Source: Clostridia bacterium (lineage in GTDB: Bacteria; Bacillota; Clostridia; Oscillospirales; Acutalibacteraceae). From it: 7,708 bases of DNA. The notes beneath the pieces were generated by a model, which saw nothing but the letters and a program-made list of their open reading frames with translations, was not told the origin of the DNA and ran no database searches. The translations under genes and the position numbers were made by a program. This document shows positions 1-7,616 of this stretch, in pieces (within the stretch, counting starts at the first letter, position 1; each line of letters opens with the position of its first letter). The stretch spans positions 1 to 7,708 of the forward strand of contig CAAENL010000177.1 of the NCBI GenBank assembly GCA_900757335.1, in the 5' to 3' direction.

Positions 1-33
1 ACATTTCATCGAATCTTCCACTACATTTTTCAT
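1..33 (-). CDS. Start of an unidentified minus-strand gene, cut by the window edge
   Basis: Only the first 11 codons lie in the window, reading MKNVVEDSMKC, followed by the left edge. The start is supported by a strong ribosome binding site (GGGGTGA on the minus strand, 47-41) seven bases before the ATG, and by a promoter-like pair about 40 bases further up. The gene lies 100 bases beyond the 65-aa peptide gene on the same strand, but with its own promoter it may be a separate transcription unit. The visible residues do not resemble the start of ribosomal protein L34 (rpmH), the gene often found on this side of dnaA. No function can be given. Its identity is the key to the peptide genes next to it, because it could be an enzyme, a transporter or another small peptide. 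Confidence 0.55.
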   Translation of the reverse strand, partial: MKNVVEDSMKC

Positions 34-72
34 GATAAATTCACCCCTTTCCTTAAAATTTTTAATATTTAT

Positions 73-101
73 ATAATAACATTTATTTAATACAAAATCA
101 A
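73..101 (-). promoter_or_regulatory. Promoter for the gene running off the left edge
   Basis: On the minus strand, TTGATT (101-96) and TATTAT (78-73) are separated by 17 bases, a sigma-A type arrangement. Transcription would start near 66, leaving a leader of about 33 bases. The -35 box lies inside a 19-bp element (86-104, plus-strand TTTAATACAAAATCAACAT) that recurs with two mismatches over the -35 box of the upstream peptide promoter. The surrounding DNA is so AT-rich that the -10 box alone means little; the repeated -35 element is the stronger argument. Confidence 0.5.
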
Positions 102-133
102 CATACTAAAAAATAAACTTAAATTCAGATATT

Positions 134-331
134 TCAACAGCAACCTGGGGGTTTAATATTAAATCCTATATTAGGTCCCATATTAAATCCTATATTTGAT
201 GAACTCTCAGAACCGCTTGGTTTTGGGAAAAAAAATGAAAATGCTTTACGTACTCCCCAAGACACAATACTATGAACCGCATAAGTTACAACACAAGACG
301 CAGTAAAAGATGCAACTGCTGATAAAGTCAT
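134..331 (-). CDS. 65-aa peptide with hydrophobic N-terminus, octapeptide repeat and Cys-Cys end
   Basis: Unrecognised small protein. The start is firm: AAAGGAGG (minus strand, 345-338) sits six bases before the ATG. Residues 3-35 are rich in A, V, S, F and I, with few charges (H20, R28, K29), so this part could be a membrane-seeking or amphipathic helix. It is followed by FFFPKP (33-38), a serine-rich linker (39-45), two copies of an eight-residue unit (NIGFNMGP 46-53, NIGFNIKP 54-61), and the ending PGCC. The gene is the third of a tight minus-strand series, 20 bases after the 35-aa gene. The leader/linker/repeat/Cys-Cys layout could suit a processed or modified secreted peptide, a bacteriocin-like product or a small membrane protein. 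That is inference from shape alone; no family motif is visible and no modification enzyme lies in the window. Confidence 0.72.
   Translation of the reverse strand: MTLSAVASFTASCVVTYAVHSIVSWGVRKAFSFFFPKPSGSESSSNIGFNMGPNIGFNIKPPGCC
156..196. repeat. 24-bp tandem repeat inside the 65-aa peptide gene
   Basis: The 17-mer ATATTAAATCCTATATT occurs at 156-172 and again at 180-196, a period of 24 bases or exactly eight codons. It produces the NIGFNxxP duplication at the C-terminal end of the 65-aa peptide. The two DNA copies are identical over the 17 bases, which points to a recent duplication or to repeat-maintained identity. Because the period is in frame, copy number could vary without breaking the gene. 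Confidence 0.8.
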
Positions 332-351
332 AATAATCCTCCTTTCGTAAA

Positions 352-459
352 TTAATTATCTTGGTGTGATATGTGTAAATCCCTAAATAAAATTTTAACT
401 AAGTCATTGGCCATAAATATAGACCGTCTACGAAGAAAAAAATACGGTAAACGACCCAT
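352..459 (-). CDS. 35-aa basic micropeptide
   Basis: Very short ORF, starting MGRLPYFFLRRRSIFMANDL and ending HISHQDN. Residues 3-12 carry four arginines around an aromatic patch (R3, R10-R12, Y6, F7, F8), giving a basic N-terminal half. It is supported by AAAGGAG (minus strand, 476-470), which overlaps the TAA stop (477-475) of the preceding 57-aa gene, with a 10-base spacer to the ATG. Translational coupling to the upstream gene is therefore likely. A 20-base gap then leads to the next strong ribosome binding site, of the 65-aa gene. No family is recognised and no function can be assigned. An alternative is that this stretch is only a spacer with a chance ORF, but the well-placed ribosome binding site and the fit between the two flanking genes argue for a real product. 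Confidence 0.5.
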   Translation of the reverse strand: MGRLPYFFLRRRSIFMANDLVKILFRDLHISHQDN

Positions 460-474
460 AATAATTTTTCTCCT

Positions 475-648
475 TTAACGATGAGTGAAATAAGGAAAAG
501 GAAAAGGTTTAGGAACACAATAATTATTAAACACATCTTCTCCAAAAATTTTATCCGAAAGCCAACGCATAACCTTAAATTTACCCAAAAAATGTACTCC
601 ATCTATTACTAAATCACCAAAATCAAAACCAAAAACAATACAAAACAT
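475..648 (-). CDS. 57-aa phenylalanine-rich small protein, first gene of the peptide unit
   Basis: Unrecognised small protein that begins MFCIVFGFDFGDLVIDG and ends PKPFPFPYFTHR. It has 11 phenylalanines in 57 residues, an alternating F pattern at 6-10, two cysteines (C3, C44) and a proline/aromatic tail (46-54). It shares the tripeptide PKP after hydrophobic residues with the 65-aa peptide two genes downstream. The start is supported by GGAAGGAAG (minus strand, 662-654) five bases before the ATG, and by a near-consensus promoter about 30 bases further up. The TAA stop overlaps the ribosome binding site of the 35-aa gene, tying the two together. A competing 67-aa ORF in another frame (602-399) lacks a comparable ribosome binding site. 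No signal peptide or clear transmembrane helix is visible. The role is unknown. Confidence 0.62.
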   Translation of the reverse strand: MFCIVFGFDFGDLVIDGVHFLGKFKVMRWLSDKIFGEDVFNNYCVPKPFPFPYFTHR

Positions 649-680
649 ATAATCTTCCTTCCATAAGTATTTACTGTTTT

Positions 681-709
681 ATTATATCCTATTTTTAACA
701 TAAAATCAA
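681..709 (-). promoter_or_regulatory. Promoter of the minus-strand peptide unit
   Basis: On the minus strand, TTGATT (709-704) and a perfect TATAAT (686-681) are 17 bases apart, so this should be a strong sigma-A type promoter. The start point would be near 674, about 26 bases before the 57-aa gene. The -35 box lies in the 19-bp element 694-712, which recurs at 86-104. The palindrome AGTAttTACT (666-675) covers the predicted start point and could be a repressor site, although it is short. Confidence 0.7.
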
Positions 710-841
710 CATCAAAATTATTCAAAAGTTAAATAAAAATAAATCTTTTAATATTAATAACTAAAAATAACAATAAAGTTATTCAAATTAAAAAAATTCA
801 ACATAAATTAAACCAAACAACAAGTATTAAACATACTCATG

Positions 842-870
842 TTGAAAACATTCAAAAAAAACTATATAAT
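842..870 (+). promoter_or_regulatory. dnaA promoter
   Basis: TTGAAA (842-847) and a perfect TATAAT (865-870) are spaced by 17 bases, so transcription should begin near 877 with a leader of about 47 bases. The -35 box is embedded in TGTTGAAAA (840-848), the reverse complement of the TTTTCAACA repeats seen in the dnaA-dnaN gap. If those repeats bind DnaA, this overlap would make dnaA self-repressing, as known for DnaA in other bacteria. Confidence 0.78.
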
Positions 871-923
871 TAACAGTACAGTTATTTTATATAAATTAAA
901 TCAATCGGAGGTTTTCTTTTATC

Positions 924-2240
924 ATGAACTCTTTTAATGAGGCATGGAATTTAATATGTGATTTTTGCAAAACCCGGATTACCGATGTTGCATACAAAAC
1001 TTGGATAAGCCGCATTGAACCTGTAAAGCTTGACTTTGAAGAAGGCAAAGCGGTTCTTATGGTTCCGAATGAATTTCACAGGCAAACTTTAAACAGATGT
1101 TACAGACCGCTCCTTAGCAACGCTTTCAGCGAAATTTTCGGTTCAGGGATAGACATATGTTTTTCAACACCGGACGAAGTCAACGAATCCGGGAAAAAAA
1201 GCGATCAGAATCTTGCGATAGATTCCGACTATGAATTCACTTTTGATACATACATAGTGGGCTCTTCCAACAAATTTGCACATGCTGCGGCACTTGCAGT
1301 GGCAGCAAATCCGGCAGGAGCGTATAATCCTCTTTTTATTTACGGAAATTCAGGGCTTGGAAAAACTCACCTTCTTTACGCTATTTGCAACGACATAAAA
1401 AAAAGCAATCCCGACAAAACATTTCTTTACATAAAAGGTGACGACTTTACAAATGAACTTATAGAGTCGATTCGTAAAAATACAACGAGTGAATTTCATC
1501 AAAAATACCGTAAAACTGACATACTTTTGGTAGACGACATTCAATTTATAGCCGGAAAAGATTCTACACAAGAAGAATTTTTCCATACTTTTAACTCGCT
1601 CTATGAAGCAAAAAAACAAATCGTTCTCACTTCGGACAGGCCTCCGAAAGAAATTCAAACACTCGAAGACAGACTCAGAACACGCTTCGAATGGGGACTT
1701 ATTGCCGATATTCAGCCTCCTGATTTTGAAACAAGAATTGCAATAGTTAAAAGAAAAGCCGAGCTTTTGGATATAAAAATGCCGAATGAAGTTTGCGAAT
1801 ATATAGCAAAAAAATTAAAAACGAACATTCGTCAACTCGAAGGTGCAGTTAAAAAAATGAAAGCTCACCATCTCCTCGGAGGGGAACCCATGGGCATTCA
1901 AACAGCTCAAATGGCTATATCGGACATTCTTAACAACGATCAGCCGCCTCCGGTAACAGTAGAAAAAATAATAGAAGAAGTCGCACGGACATTCAGCGTA
2001 ACTCCTCAAGACATACGCTCCTCAAAAAGATCTGCGGCAATATCAAATGCACGTCAAATTTCAATGTATGTTGTAAGAGAAATAACTCAACTACCCCTTG
2101 TTTCCATCGGCGAAGAGTTTGGAGGACGTGACCACTCGACTATAGTTTACGCCCTTCAGCAAGTTGAAAAAAATCTTTCAAAAGATTCAAAACTAAAAGC
2201 CATGGTTGAAGACATAACCAAAAATATTCGTGACAGATAA
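924..2240 (+). CDS. dnaA: Chromosomal replication initiator protein DnaA
   Basis: DnaA is the AAA+ ATPase that binds DnaA boxes at oriC, assembles into a filament and melts the DNA so that the helicase can load. The 438 residues show all four domains. Domain I spans about 1-82. Domain II is a short linker of about 20 residues. Domain III follows with Walker A GNSGLGKTH (141-149), Walker B LLVDDIQF (201-208), sensor 1 LTSDRP (235-240), the arginine-finger box DRLRTRFEWGL (249-259) and sensor 2 NIRQLEGA (301-308). Domain IV, the DNA-binding part, carries the signature GGRDHSTI (400-407). The length is close to the family norm of about 440-460; the short domain II explains the small size. The ATG follows GGAGG (907-911) by 12 bases, a slightly long spacer. 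No terminator-like hairpin follows. The gene looks intact, and the conserved domain IV predicts recognition of the usual TTATCCACA box. Confidence 0.99.
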   Translation: MNSFNEAWNLICDFCKTRITDVAYKTWISRIEPVKLDFEEGKAVLMVPNEFHRQTLNRCYRPLLSNAFSEIFGSGIDICFSTPDEVNESGKKSDQNLAIDSDYEFTFDTYIVGSSNKFAHAAALAVAANPAGAYNPLFIYGNSGLGKTHLLYAICNDIKKSNPDKTFLYIKGDDFTNELIESIRKNTTSEFHQKYRKTDILLVDDIQFIAGKDSTQEEFFHTFNSLYEAKKQIVLTSDRPPKEIQTLEDRLRTRFEWGLIADIQPPDFETRIAIVKRKAELLDIKMPNEVCEYIAKKLKTNIRQLEGAVKKMKAHHLLGGEPMGIQTAQMAISDILNNDQPPPVTVEKIIEEVARTFSVTPQDIRSSKRSAAISNARQISMYVVREITQLPLVSIGEEFGGRDHSTIVYALQQVEKNLSKDSKLKAMVEDITKNIRDR

Positions 2241-2273
2241 AAAGAAGAAATAAAAATTTTTTTACCCAAAAAG

Positions 2274-2430
2274 TTTTCAACATTTTTTTAACTTTAAACA
2301 CAGAGTTTTCAACGCAATTGTTGAAACACAATTTTATCCACAAATTTGTAGACATGCTTTAAACATAAATTAAACAGTTGAAAAGTTGATTAAAATTGCG
2401 TAGTTTATGAGATTAAACTTATTTTCAACA
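2274..2430. repeat. Cluster of TTTTCAACA-type repeats, candidate variant DnaA boxes
   Basis: Sites found are TTTTCAACA at 2274-2282 (plus), TTTTCAACG at 2306-2314 (plus), GTTTCAACA at 2319-2327 (minus), TTTTCAACT at 2376-2384 (minus) and TTTTCAACA at 2422-2430 (plus). The second and third face each other and form an inverted repeat with a four-base gap. Each TTTTCAACA differs from TTATCCACA at two positions, one of them the usually invariant C at position 6. They may therefore be weak DnaA sites or sites for another factor. Their density in the origin, and the similar site over the dnaA -35 box, favour a regulatory role. Confidence 0.55.
2334..2342 (+). promoter_or_regulatory. Consensus DnaA box TTATCCACA
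   Basis: This is an exact match to the nine-base DnaA box. It is the only perfect one I found on either strand in the two gaps flanking dnaA. It lies 100 bases before the DnaA-trio element, among the weaker TTTTCAACA-like repeats. Confidence 0.9.
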
Positions 2431-2442
2431 AATTAACAGCCC

Positions 2443-2471
2443 CTACTACTATTACTAAATATTTATTACTA
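2443..2471 (+). promoter_or_regulatory. DnaA-trio unwinding element of oriC
   Basis: The plus strand reads CTA-CTA-CTA-TTA-CTA at 2443-2457, then after a five-base interruption TTA-TTA-CTA at 2463-2471. DnaA-trios, described in Bacillus subtilis, are repeats of 3'-[G/A]A[T/A]-5' on the complementary strand, which is what these triplets give. DnaA bound at the adjacent box extends along this single strand and opens the duplex. The run is preceded by a C-rich step and by a TTTTCAACA repeat ending at 2430, the expected order. The sequence match is direct; the function here is inferred from the family. Confidence 0.82.
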
Positions 2472-2516
2472 TACTTACAATACTCTGCACTTCAAATACT
2501 CAAGAAAGGTGATTTT

Positions 2517-3623
2517 GTGATATTTACATGTGAAAAAAACAAACTTGCGGAAGCATTGTCCAACGTACAAAAAGCCGTTTCTCAAAAATCAACGATTCCG
2601 GCTCTTGAAGGCATTTTATTATCTGCGTCAGAGAGCAAGTTAAAACTTTGCGGATATAACATGGAACTCGGAATAACAACTTCGATACCTGCATCAGTTG
2701 AAGAAGACGGAAAAATAGTACTTAATGCACGTTTATTTACTGAGATAGTGCGTAAACTTCCCGATGAAGAAATAGAAGTACAAATTTCCGATGATTTGTC
2801 AGCCAAAATAATAAGCGGTAAAAGTAATTTTGAGCTTATAGGTATCAATGCCGATGAATTCCCAAGTCTTCCCGAAGTAGACGGAGAAAATTTTTTAGAA
2901 CTTCCTGTTTCTTGCATAAAAAGTATGATTAAACAAACCATATTTGCTGTTTCCGAAAACGATTCAAAGCCTGTTCATACAGGAACTTTGTTCGATATAA
3001 AAGATAAAATTTTAACACTTGTTTCCGTTGACGGATACCGTTTGGCAATAAGAAAAGAACCGATAAAAGAAAACCTTGAACTCAGATTTGTTGTTCCGGG
3101 TAAAACTCTTCGCGAAGTTTTGAGACTTTTGCCAGATTCGGACGACACGCTTCGCATTTCTGCAGGAATGCAGCATATAATTTTTTACATCGGAGAATAC
3201 TCAGTAGTGTCCAGGCTTTTAAATGGAGAATTTTTGGACTATAAAGCCACGGTTCCCGAAAAAGTCAAATATACCGTAAACGTTAAAACTCAAGATTTTT
3301 CAAACAGCATAGAAAGGGTTTCTCTTTTGATTACAGAACGCTTGAAAAGCCCCGTAAGATGCTTGTTTTTGAAAGATAGAATTCATCTTTCCTGCAACAC
3401 CTCAATAGGAAAGGCGAGCGATGAACTTCTCGCAAAAAGCGACGTAAAAACTGAACTTGAAATCGCTTTTAATAACAAATACATGACTGACGCTTTAAAA
3501 AACACCGAATGCGACGAAATTATAATCCAGCTTAACGGACCTTTAAATCCGATAAAAATTATGCCAAAAGAAGGAAATTCATTTTTGTTCCTAGTGCTTC
3601 CGGTAAGAGTCAAAGCGGAGTAA
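2517..3623 (+). CDS. dnaN: DNA polymerase III subunit beta (sliding clamp)
   Basis: DnaN forms a ring dimer around DNA and tethers the replicative polymerase and repair enzymes through a shared peptide-binding pocket. The 368 residues match the usual length and divide into three similar domains of about 120 residues (roughly 1-125, 126-245, 246-368). Landmarks are NADEFPSLP (111-119), the pocket-forming stretch DGYRLA (172-177), SRLLNGEFLDY (232-242) and the C-terminal LPVR (361-364). The start is GTG, placed four bases after AAAGGTGA (2505-2512); the ATG at 2528 is not in frame. The C-terminus ends a few residues beyond LPVR (VKAE), a modest extension. The next gene's ribosome binding site overlaps the TAA stop, so the two are probably translated together. 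Confidence 0.98.
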   Translation: MIFTCEKNKLAEALSNVQKAVSQKSTIPALEGILLSASESKLKLCGYNMELGITTSIPASVEEDGKIVLNARLFTEIVRKLPDEEIEVQISDDLSAKIISGKSNFELIGINADEFPSLPEVDGENFLELPVSCIKSMIKQTIFAVSENDSKPVHTGTLFDIKDKILTLVSVDGYRLAIRKEPIKENLELRFVVPGKTLREVLRLLPDSDDTLRISAGMQHIIFYIGEYSVVSRLLNGEFLDYKATVPEKVKYTVNVKTQDFSNSIERVSLLITERLKSPVRCLFLKDRIHLSCNTSIGKASDELLAKSDVKTELEIAFNNKYMTDALKNTECDEIIIQLNGPLNPIKIMPKEGNSFLFLVLPVRVKAE

Positions 3624-3634
3624 AGGAGATTTTT

Positions 3635-3847
3635 ATGACAGATATTAAAATAAATACAGAGAATATAAAACTTGATTCTTTTTTAAAGCTTAGCGGCGAA
3701 TCGGAAAGCGGCGGACAAGCCAAAGAAAGGATAAATTCGGGAGAGGTTTTTGTAAACGGTGAGGTTTGCTTTTCGAGAGGAAAAAAATTATTTTCGGAAG
3801 ATACTGTCTCTGTCGGAGAAAACGAATACAGAGTTGTAAGTCAGTGA
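3635..3847 (+). CDS. yaaA: S4-domain RNA-binding protein YaaA (RlbA family)
   Basis: This is a 70-residue protein made almost wholly of one S4 RNA-binding domain. The core reads GGQAKERINSGEVFVNGEV (26-44), then the RGKKL motif (48-52) and a final strand VSVGENEYRV (58-67). It is the usual occupant of the slot between dnaN and recF in Firmicutes (B. subtilis YaaA, linked to ribosome assembly), where it is expected to bind structured RNA in the cytoplasm. Eleven bases separate it from dnaN, and its ribosome binding site AAAGGAG (3622-3628) overlaps the dnaN stop. Its own TGA overlaps the GTG start of recF in the string GTGA. The domain call is secure; the exact role is inferred from homologues. 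Confidence 0.93.
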   Translation: MTDIKINTENIKLDSFLKLSGESESGGQAKERINSGEVFVNGEVCFSRGKKLFSEDTVSVGENEYRVVSQ

Positions 3848-4959
3848 AAATACTGGAAATAAATATTTCGGATTATCGAAATATAAATAGAGCCGGTGCG
3901 GTTTTAAGCCCGTCGGTAAATTTTATTTACGGAAAAAATGCTCAAGGTAAAACTAATTTTATCGAAGCTATTTGGATGTTCACAGGAGCACGATCTTTCA
4001 GAGGCACTAAAGACGCAGACTTAGTAAATTTCGAAAAAACCTCTGCAAAACTTGAAGGAAAGTTTTTTTTTGAAAACAGAAATCAGTCAATTTCTATATT
4101 TTTCGGAAACGGCAAAAGAAAAGCTTTTTTAAATGGGATTGCTCAGCCTTATCCGACGAAAATAATAGGGAAATTCAAAGTAATACTTTTTTCACCGACG
4201 CACCTTTCGTTGGTGAGTGCAGGACCTGAAGGAAGAAGAAAATTTTTAGACGCTGCTATTTGTCAGCTAAAACCGACATATATTTCACAAATTTCACGTT
4301 ATAATCAAATACTGAGAGAAAGAAATGCTTTTCTTAAAAATTTTTCAATGAACGGAAATACAGGATTTTTAGAAGTTTTAAATGAAAAACTTTCAGAAAC
4401 CGGAGCTGTTTTAATCGAAGAAAGATTAAAATACCTCAAAATTTTGAAAAAAGAGGTTACCAGAATATATTCTGAGATTTCAAAAGGCTCTGAAAAATTT
4501 GAAATCAACTATATTTCAGGTATTTCCAAGAAAATTTCTGAGGAAAACACGCATGATTTTATTAAAAATGAGATTTTTTCAAAACTTGAAAAATCATATC
4601 AGTCTGATATAAAATCAGGTTATACTTCATTTGGTCCACATAAAGACGAACTTGAAATATTGATTGACGAAAAAAAAGCACGTTTGTTCGGCTCGCAAGG
4701 TCAGCGTCGGTCGGCAGCTCTTTGCCTTAAACTTGCGGAAGCAAATATTTTGAAAAATTTTTCAGGAGAATCACCTGTAATACTTTTAGACGACGTTATG
4801 AGCGAACTCGACGAATACAGGAGAGATTACCTGATAAGCAAAATAACGGGAAGTCAGGTTTTTATAACCGATTGCAGTTTAAGCGTTTCGGAAAAATTTT
4901 CAAACGTTAAACTTTTTAAGGCCGAAAGCGGAGTCATAAGTGAAGTAAGCAAATTTTAA
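3844..4959 (+). CDS. recF: DNA replication and repair protein RecF
   Basis: RecF is an SMC/ABC-like ATPase that, with RecO and RecR, loads RecA at single-strand gaps. The 371-residue reading from GTG shows Walker A GKNAQGKTN (30-38), the RecF-typical segment PEGRRKFLDAAICQLKPTYI, the ABC signature region FGSQGQRRS (282-290) and Walker B VILLDDVMSELD (312-323), all in the expected order and length. I chose GTG at 3844 because the protein then starts KILEINISDYRN, the normal RecF N-terminal strand. The open frame reaches back to an ATG at 3766, but that would add 26 basic, unconserved residues inside yaaA. The start overlaps the yaaA stop by four bases (GTGA) with no clear ribosome binding site, so translation probably depends on ribosomes finishing yaaA. 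The A-Q of GKNAQGKT replaces the commoner N-G pair; all catalytic positions are kept. Confidence 0.97.
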   Translation: MKILEINISDYRNINRAGAVLSPSVNFIYGKNAQGKTNFIEAIWMFTGARSFRGTKDADLVNFEKTSAKLEGKFFFENRNQSISIFFGNGKRKAFLNGIAQPYPTKIIGKFKVILFSPTHLSLVSAGPEGRRKFLDAAICQLKPTYISQISRYNQILRERNAFLKNFSMNGNTGFLEVLNEKLSETGAVLIEERLKYLKILKKEVTRIYSEISKGSEKFEINYISGISKKISEENTHDFIKNEIFSKLEKSYQSDIKSGYTSFGPHKDELEILIDEKKARLFGSQGQRRSAALCLKLAEANILKNFSGESPVILLDDVMSELDEYRRDYLISKITGSQVFITDCSLSVSEKFSNVKLFKAESGVISEVSKF

Positions 4960-4972
4960 GCGGAGGAGTATT

Positions 4973-5242
4973 TTGAAGTATCTCGATATAGGTTCAGACA
5001 CCATAATTTTCAGCGATGACATAATAGGCATTTTTGATCTTGATAAGACCACGGTTTTTAAATCCAACAGAAACTATTTGTCAAACATGGAGAAAAGAGG
5101 TAAAATAGTAAATACTACCGAAAAATTGCCAAAGTCATTTATAGTTTTAGACGGTAAGGAAGATAAAGTATATTTAAGTCAATTTTTGCCTTCCACACTT
5201 CTGAAAAGGCGGTACACAAAGCAAAGGAGTGAGAGCCGATAG
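4973..5242 (+). CDS. remB: RemB family regulator (DUF370, extracellular matrix regulatory protein)
   Basis: This 89-residue protein resembles RemB/YaaB, which sits between recF and gyrB in Bacillus and many Clostridia. Recognisable features are the opening KYLDIGSD, the segment IIGIFDLDKTTV (17-28), PKSFIVLDG (53-61) and the end of the domain LPSTLLKRR (72-80). RemA and RemB of B. subtilis promote biofilm matrix gene expression; RemA binds DNA as an oligomer. Whether RemB acts that way here is unknown. Translation starts at TTG, supported by GGAGGAG (4962-4968). The gene lies 13 bases after recF and is probably co-transcribed with it. The basic tail after the domain (KRRYTKQRSESR) contains, at the DNA level, the AAAGGAG (5223-5229) that may serve the next gene. 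Confidence 0.9.
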   Translation: MKYLDIGSDTIIFSDDIIGIFDLDKTTVFKSNRNYLSNMEKRGKIVNTTEKLPKSFIVLDGKEDKVYLSQFLPSTLLKRRYTKQRSESR

Positions 5243-5253
5243 GAAAGTTTAGA

Positions 5254-7595
<2,342 letters not shown>

Positions 7596-7616
7596 TTTTA
7601 GTGTATTATTCAAATT

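Larger units (their letters stand above)
649..923. other. Divergent AT-rich intergenic region upstream of dnaA
   Basis: No gene is visible here. The region separates the peptide unit from dnaA and holds one promoter facing each way. It also contains scattered TTATTCAAA (718-726, 779-787) and TTCAAC-type repeats, a 14-mer AACATAAATTAAAC (800-813) that recurs in the dnaA-dnaN gap (2362-2375), and a small inverted repeat AGTAT-5-ATACT (823-837) just before the dnaA -35 box. No consensus DnaA box was found. In many Firmicutes the region before dnaA is the second half of a bipartite origin; the shared 14-mer is compatible with that but does not prove it. Confidence 0.55.
2241..2516. other. oriC: oriC, dnaA-dnaN intergenic replication origin
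   Basis: This 276-base AT-rich gap has the classic position and parts of a Firmicutes origin. In order it shows TTTTCAACA-type repeats (from 2274), one perfect DnaA box (2334-2342), more repeats (to 2430), a short C-rich stretch (CAGCCCC, 2438-2444), and a CTA/TTA trinucleotide run (2443-2471), before the dnaN ribosome binding site. That order (boxes, short GC-rich step, trinucleotides) is the basal unwinding layout described for Bacillus subtilis. The region must also hold any separate dnaN promoter, but none is convincing. Confidence 0.88.

Noticed and set aside
399..602. 67-codon hydrophobic ORF on the minus strand
   Set aside because: It overlaps the 57-aa and 35-aa genes in another frame, and no Shine-Dalgarno-like site stands at a good distance before its ATG. 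The two competing ORFs have well-placed sites that fit each other.
2252..2266. AAAAATTTTTTT run after dnaA as a terminator
   Set aside because: It is an AT-only symmetry without a GC-containing stem, so it cannot be told from the background.
2140..2355. 71-codon minus-strand ORF across the dnaA end and oriC
   Set aside because: It overlaps the dnaA C-terminus and origin repeats, and its composition reflects AT-rich DNA. No supporting site was seen.
2453..2481. dnaN promoter with TATACT or TACAAT as -10 box
   Set aside because: No acceptable -35 box stands 16-18 bases upstream, and the stretch is better explained as DnaA-trios.
2582..2941. 119-codon minus-strand ORF inside dnaN
   Set aside because: It is a shadow of dnaN with a serine-rich low-complexity translation and no start signal.
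3766..3843. Upstream ATG extension of recF (26 extra residues)
   Set aside because: It lies inside yaaA, has an unconserved basic composition and no ribosome binding site. The GTG at 3844 gives the normal RecF N-terminus and length.
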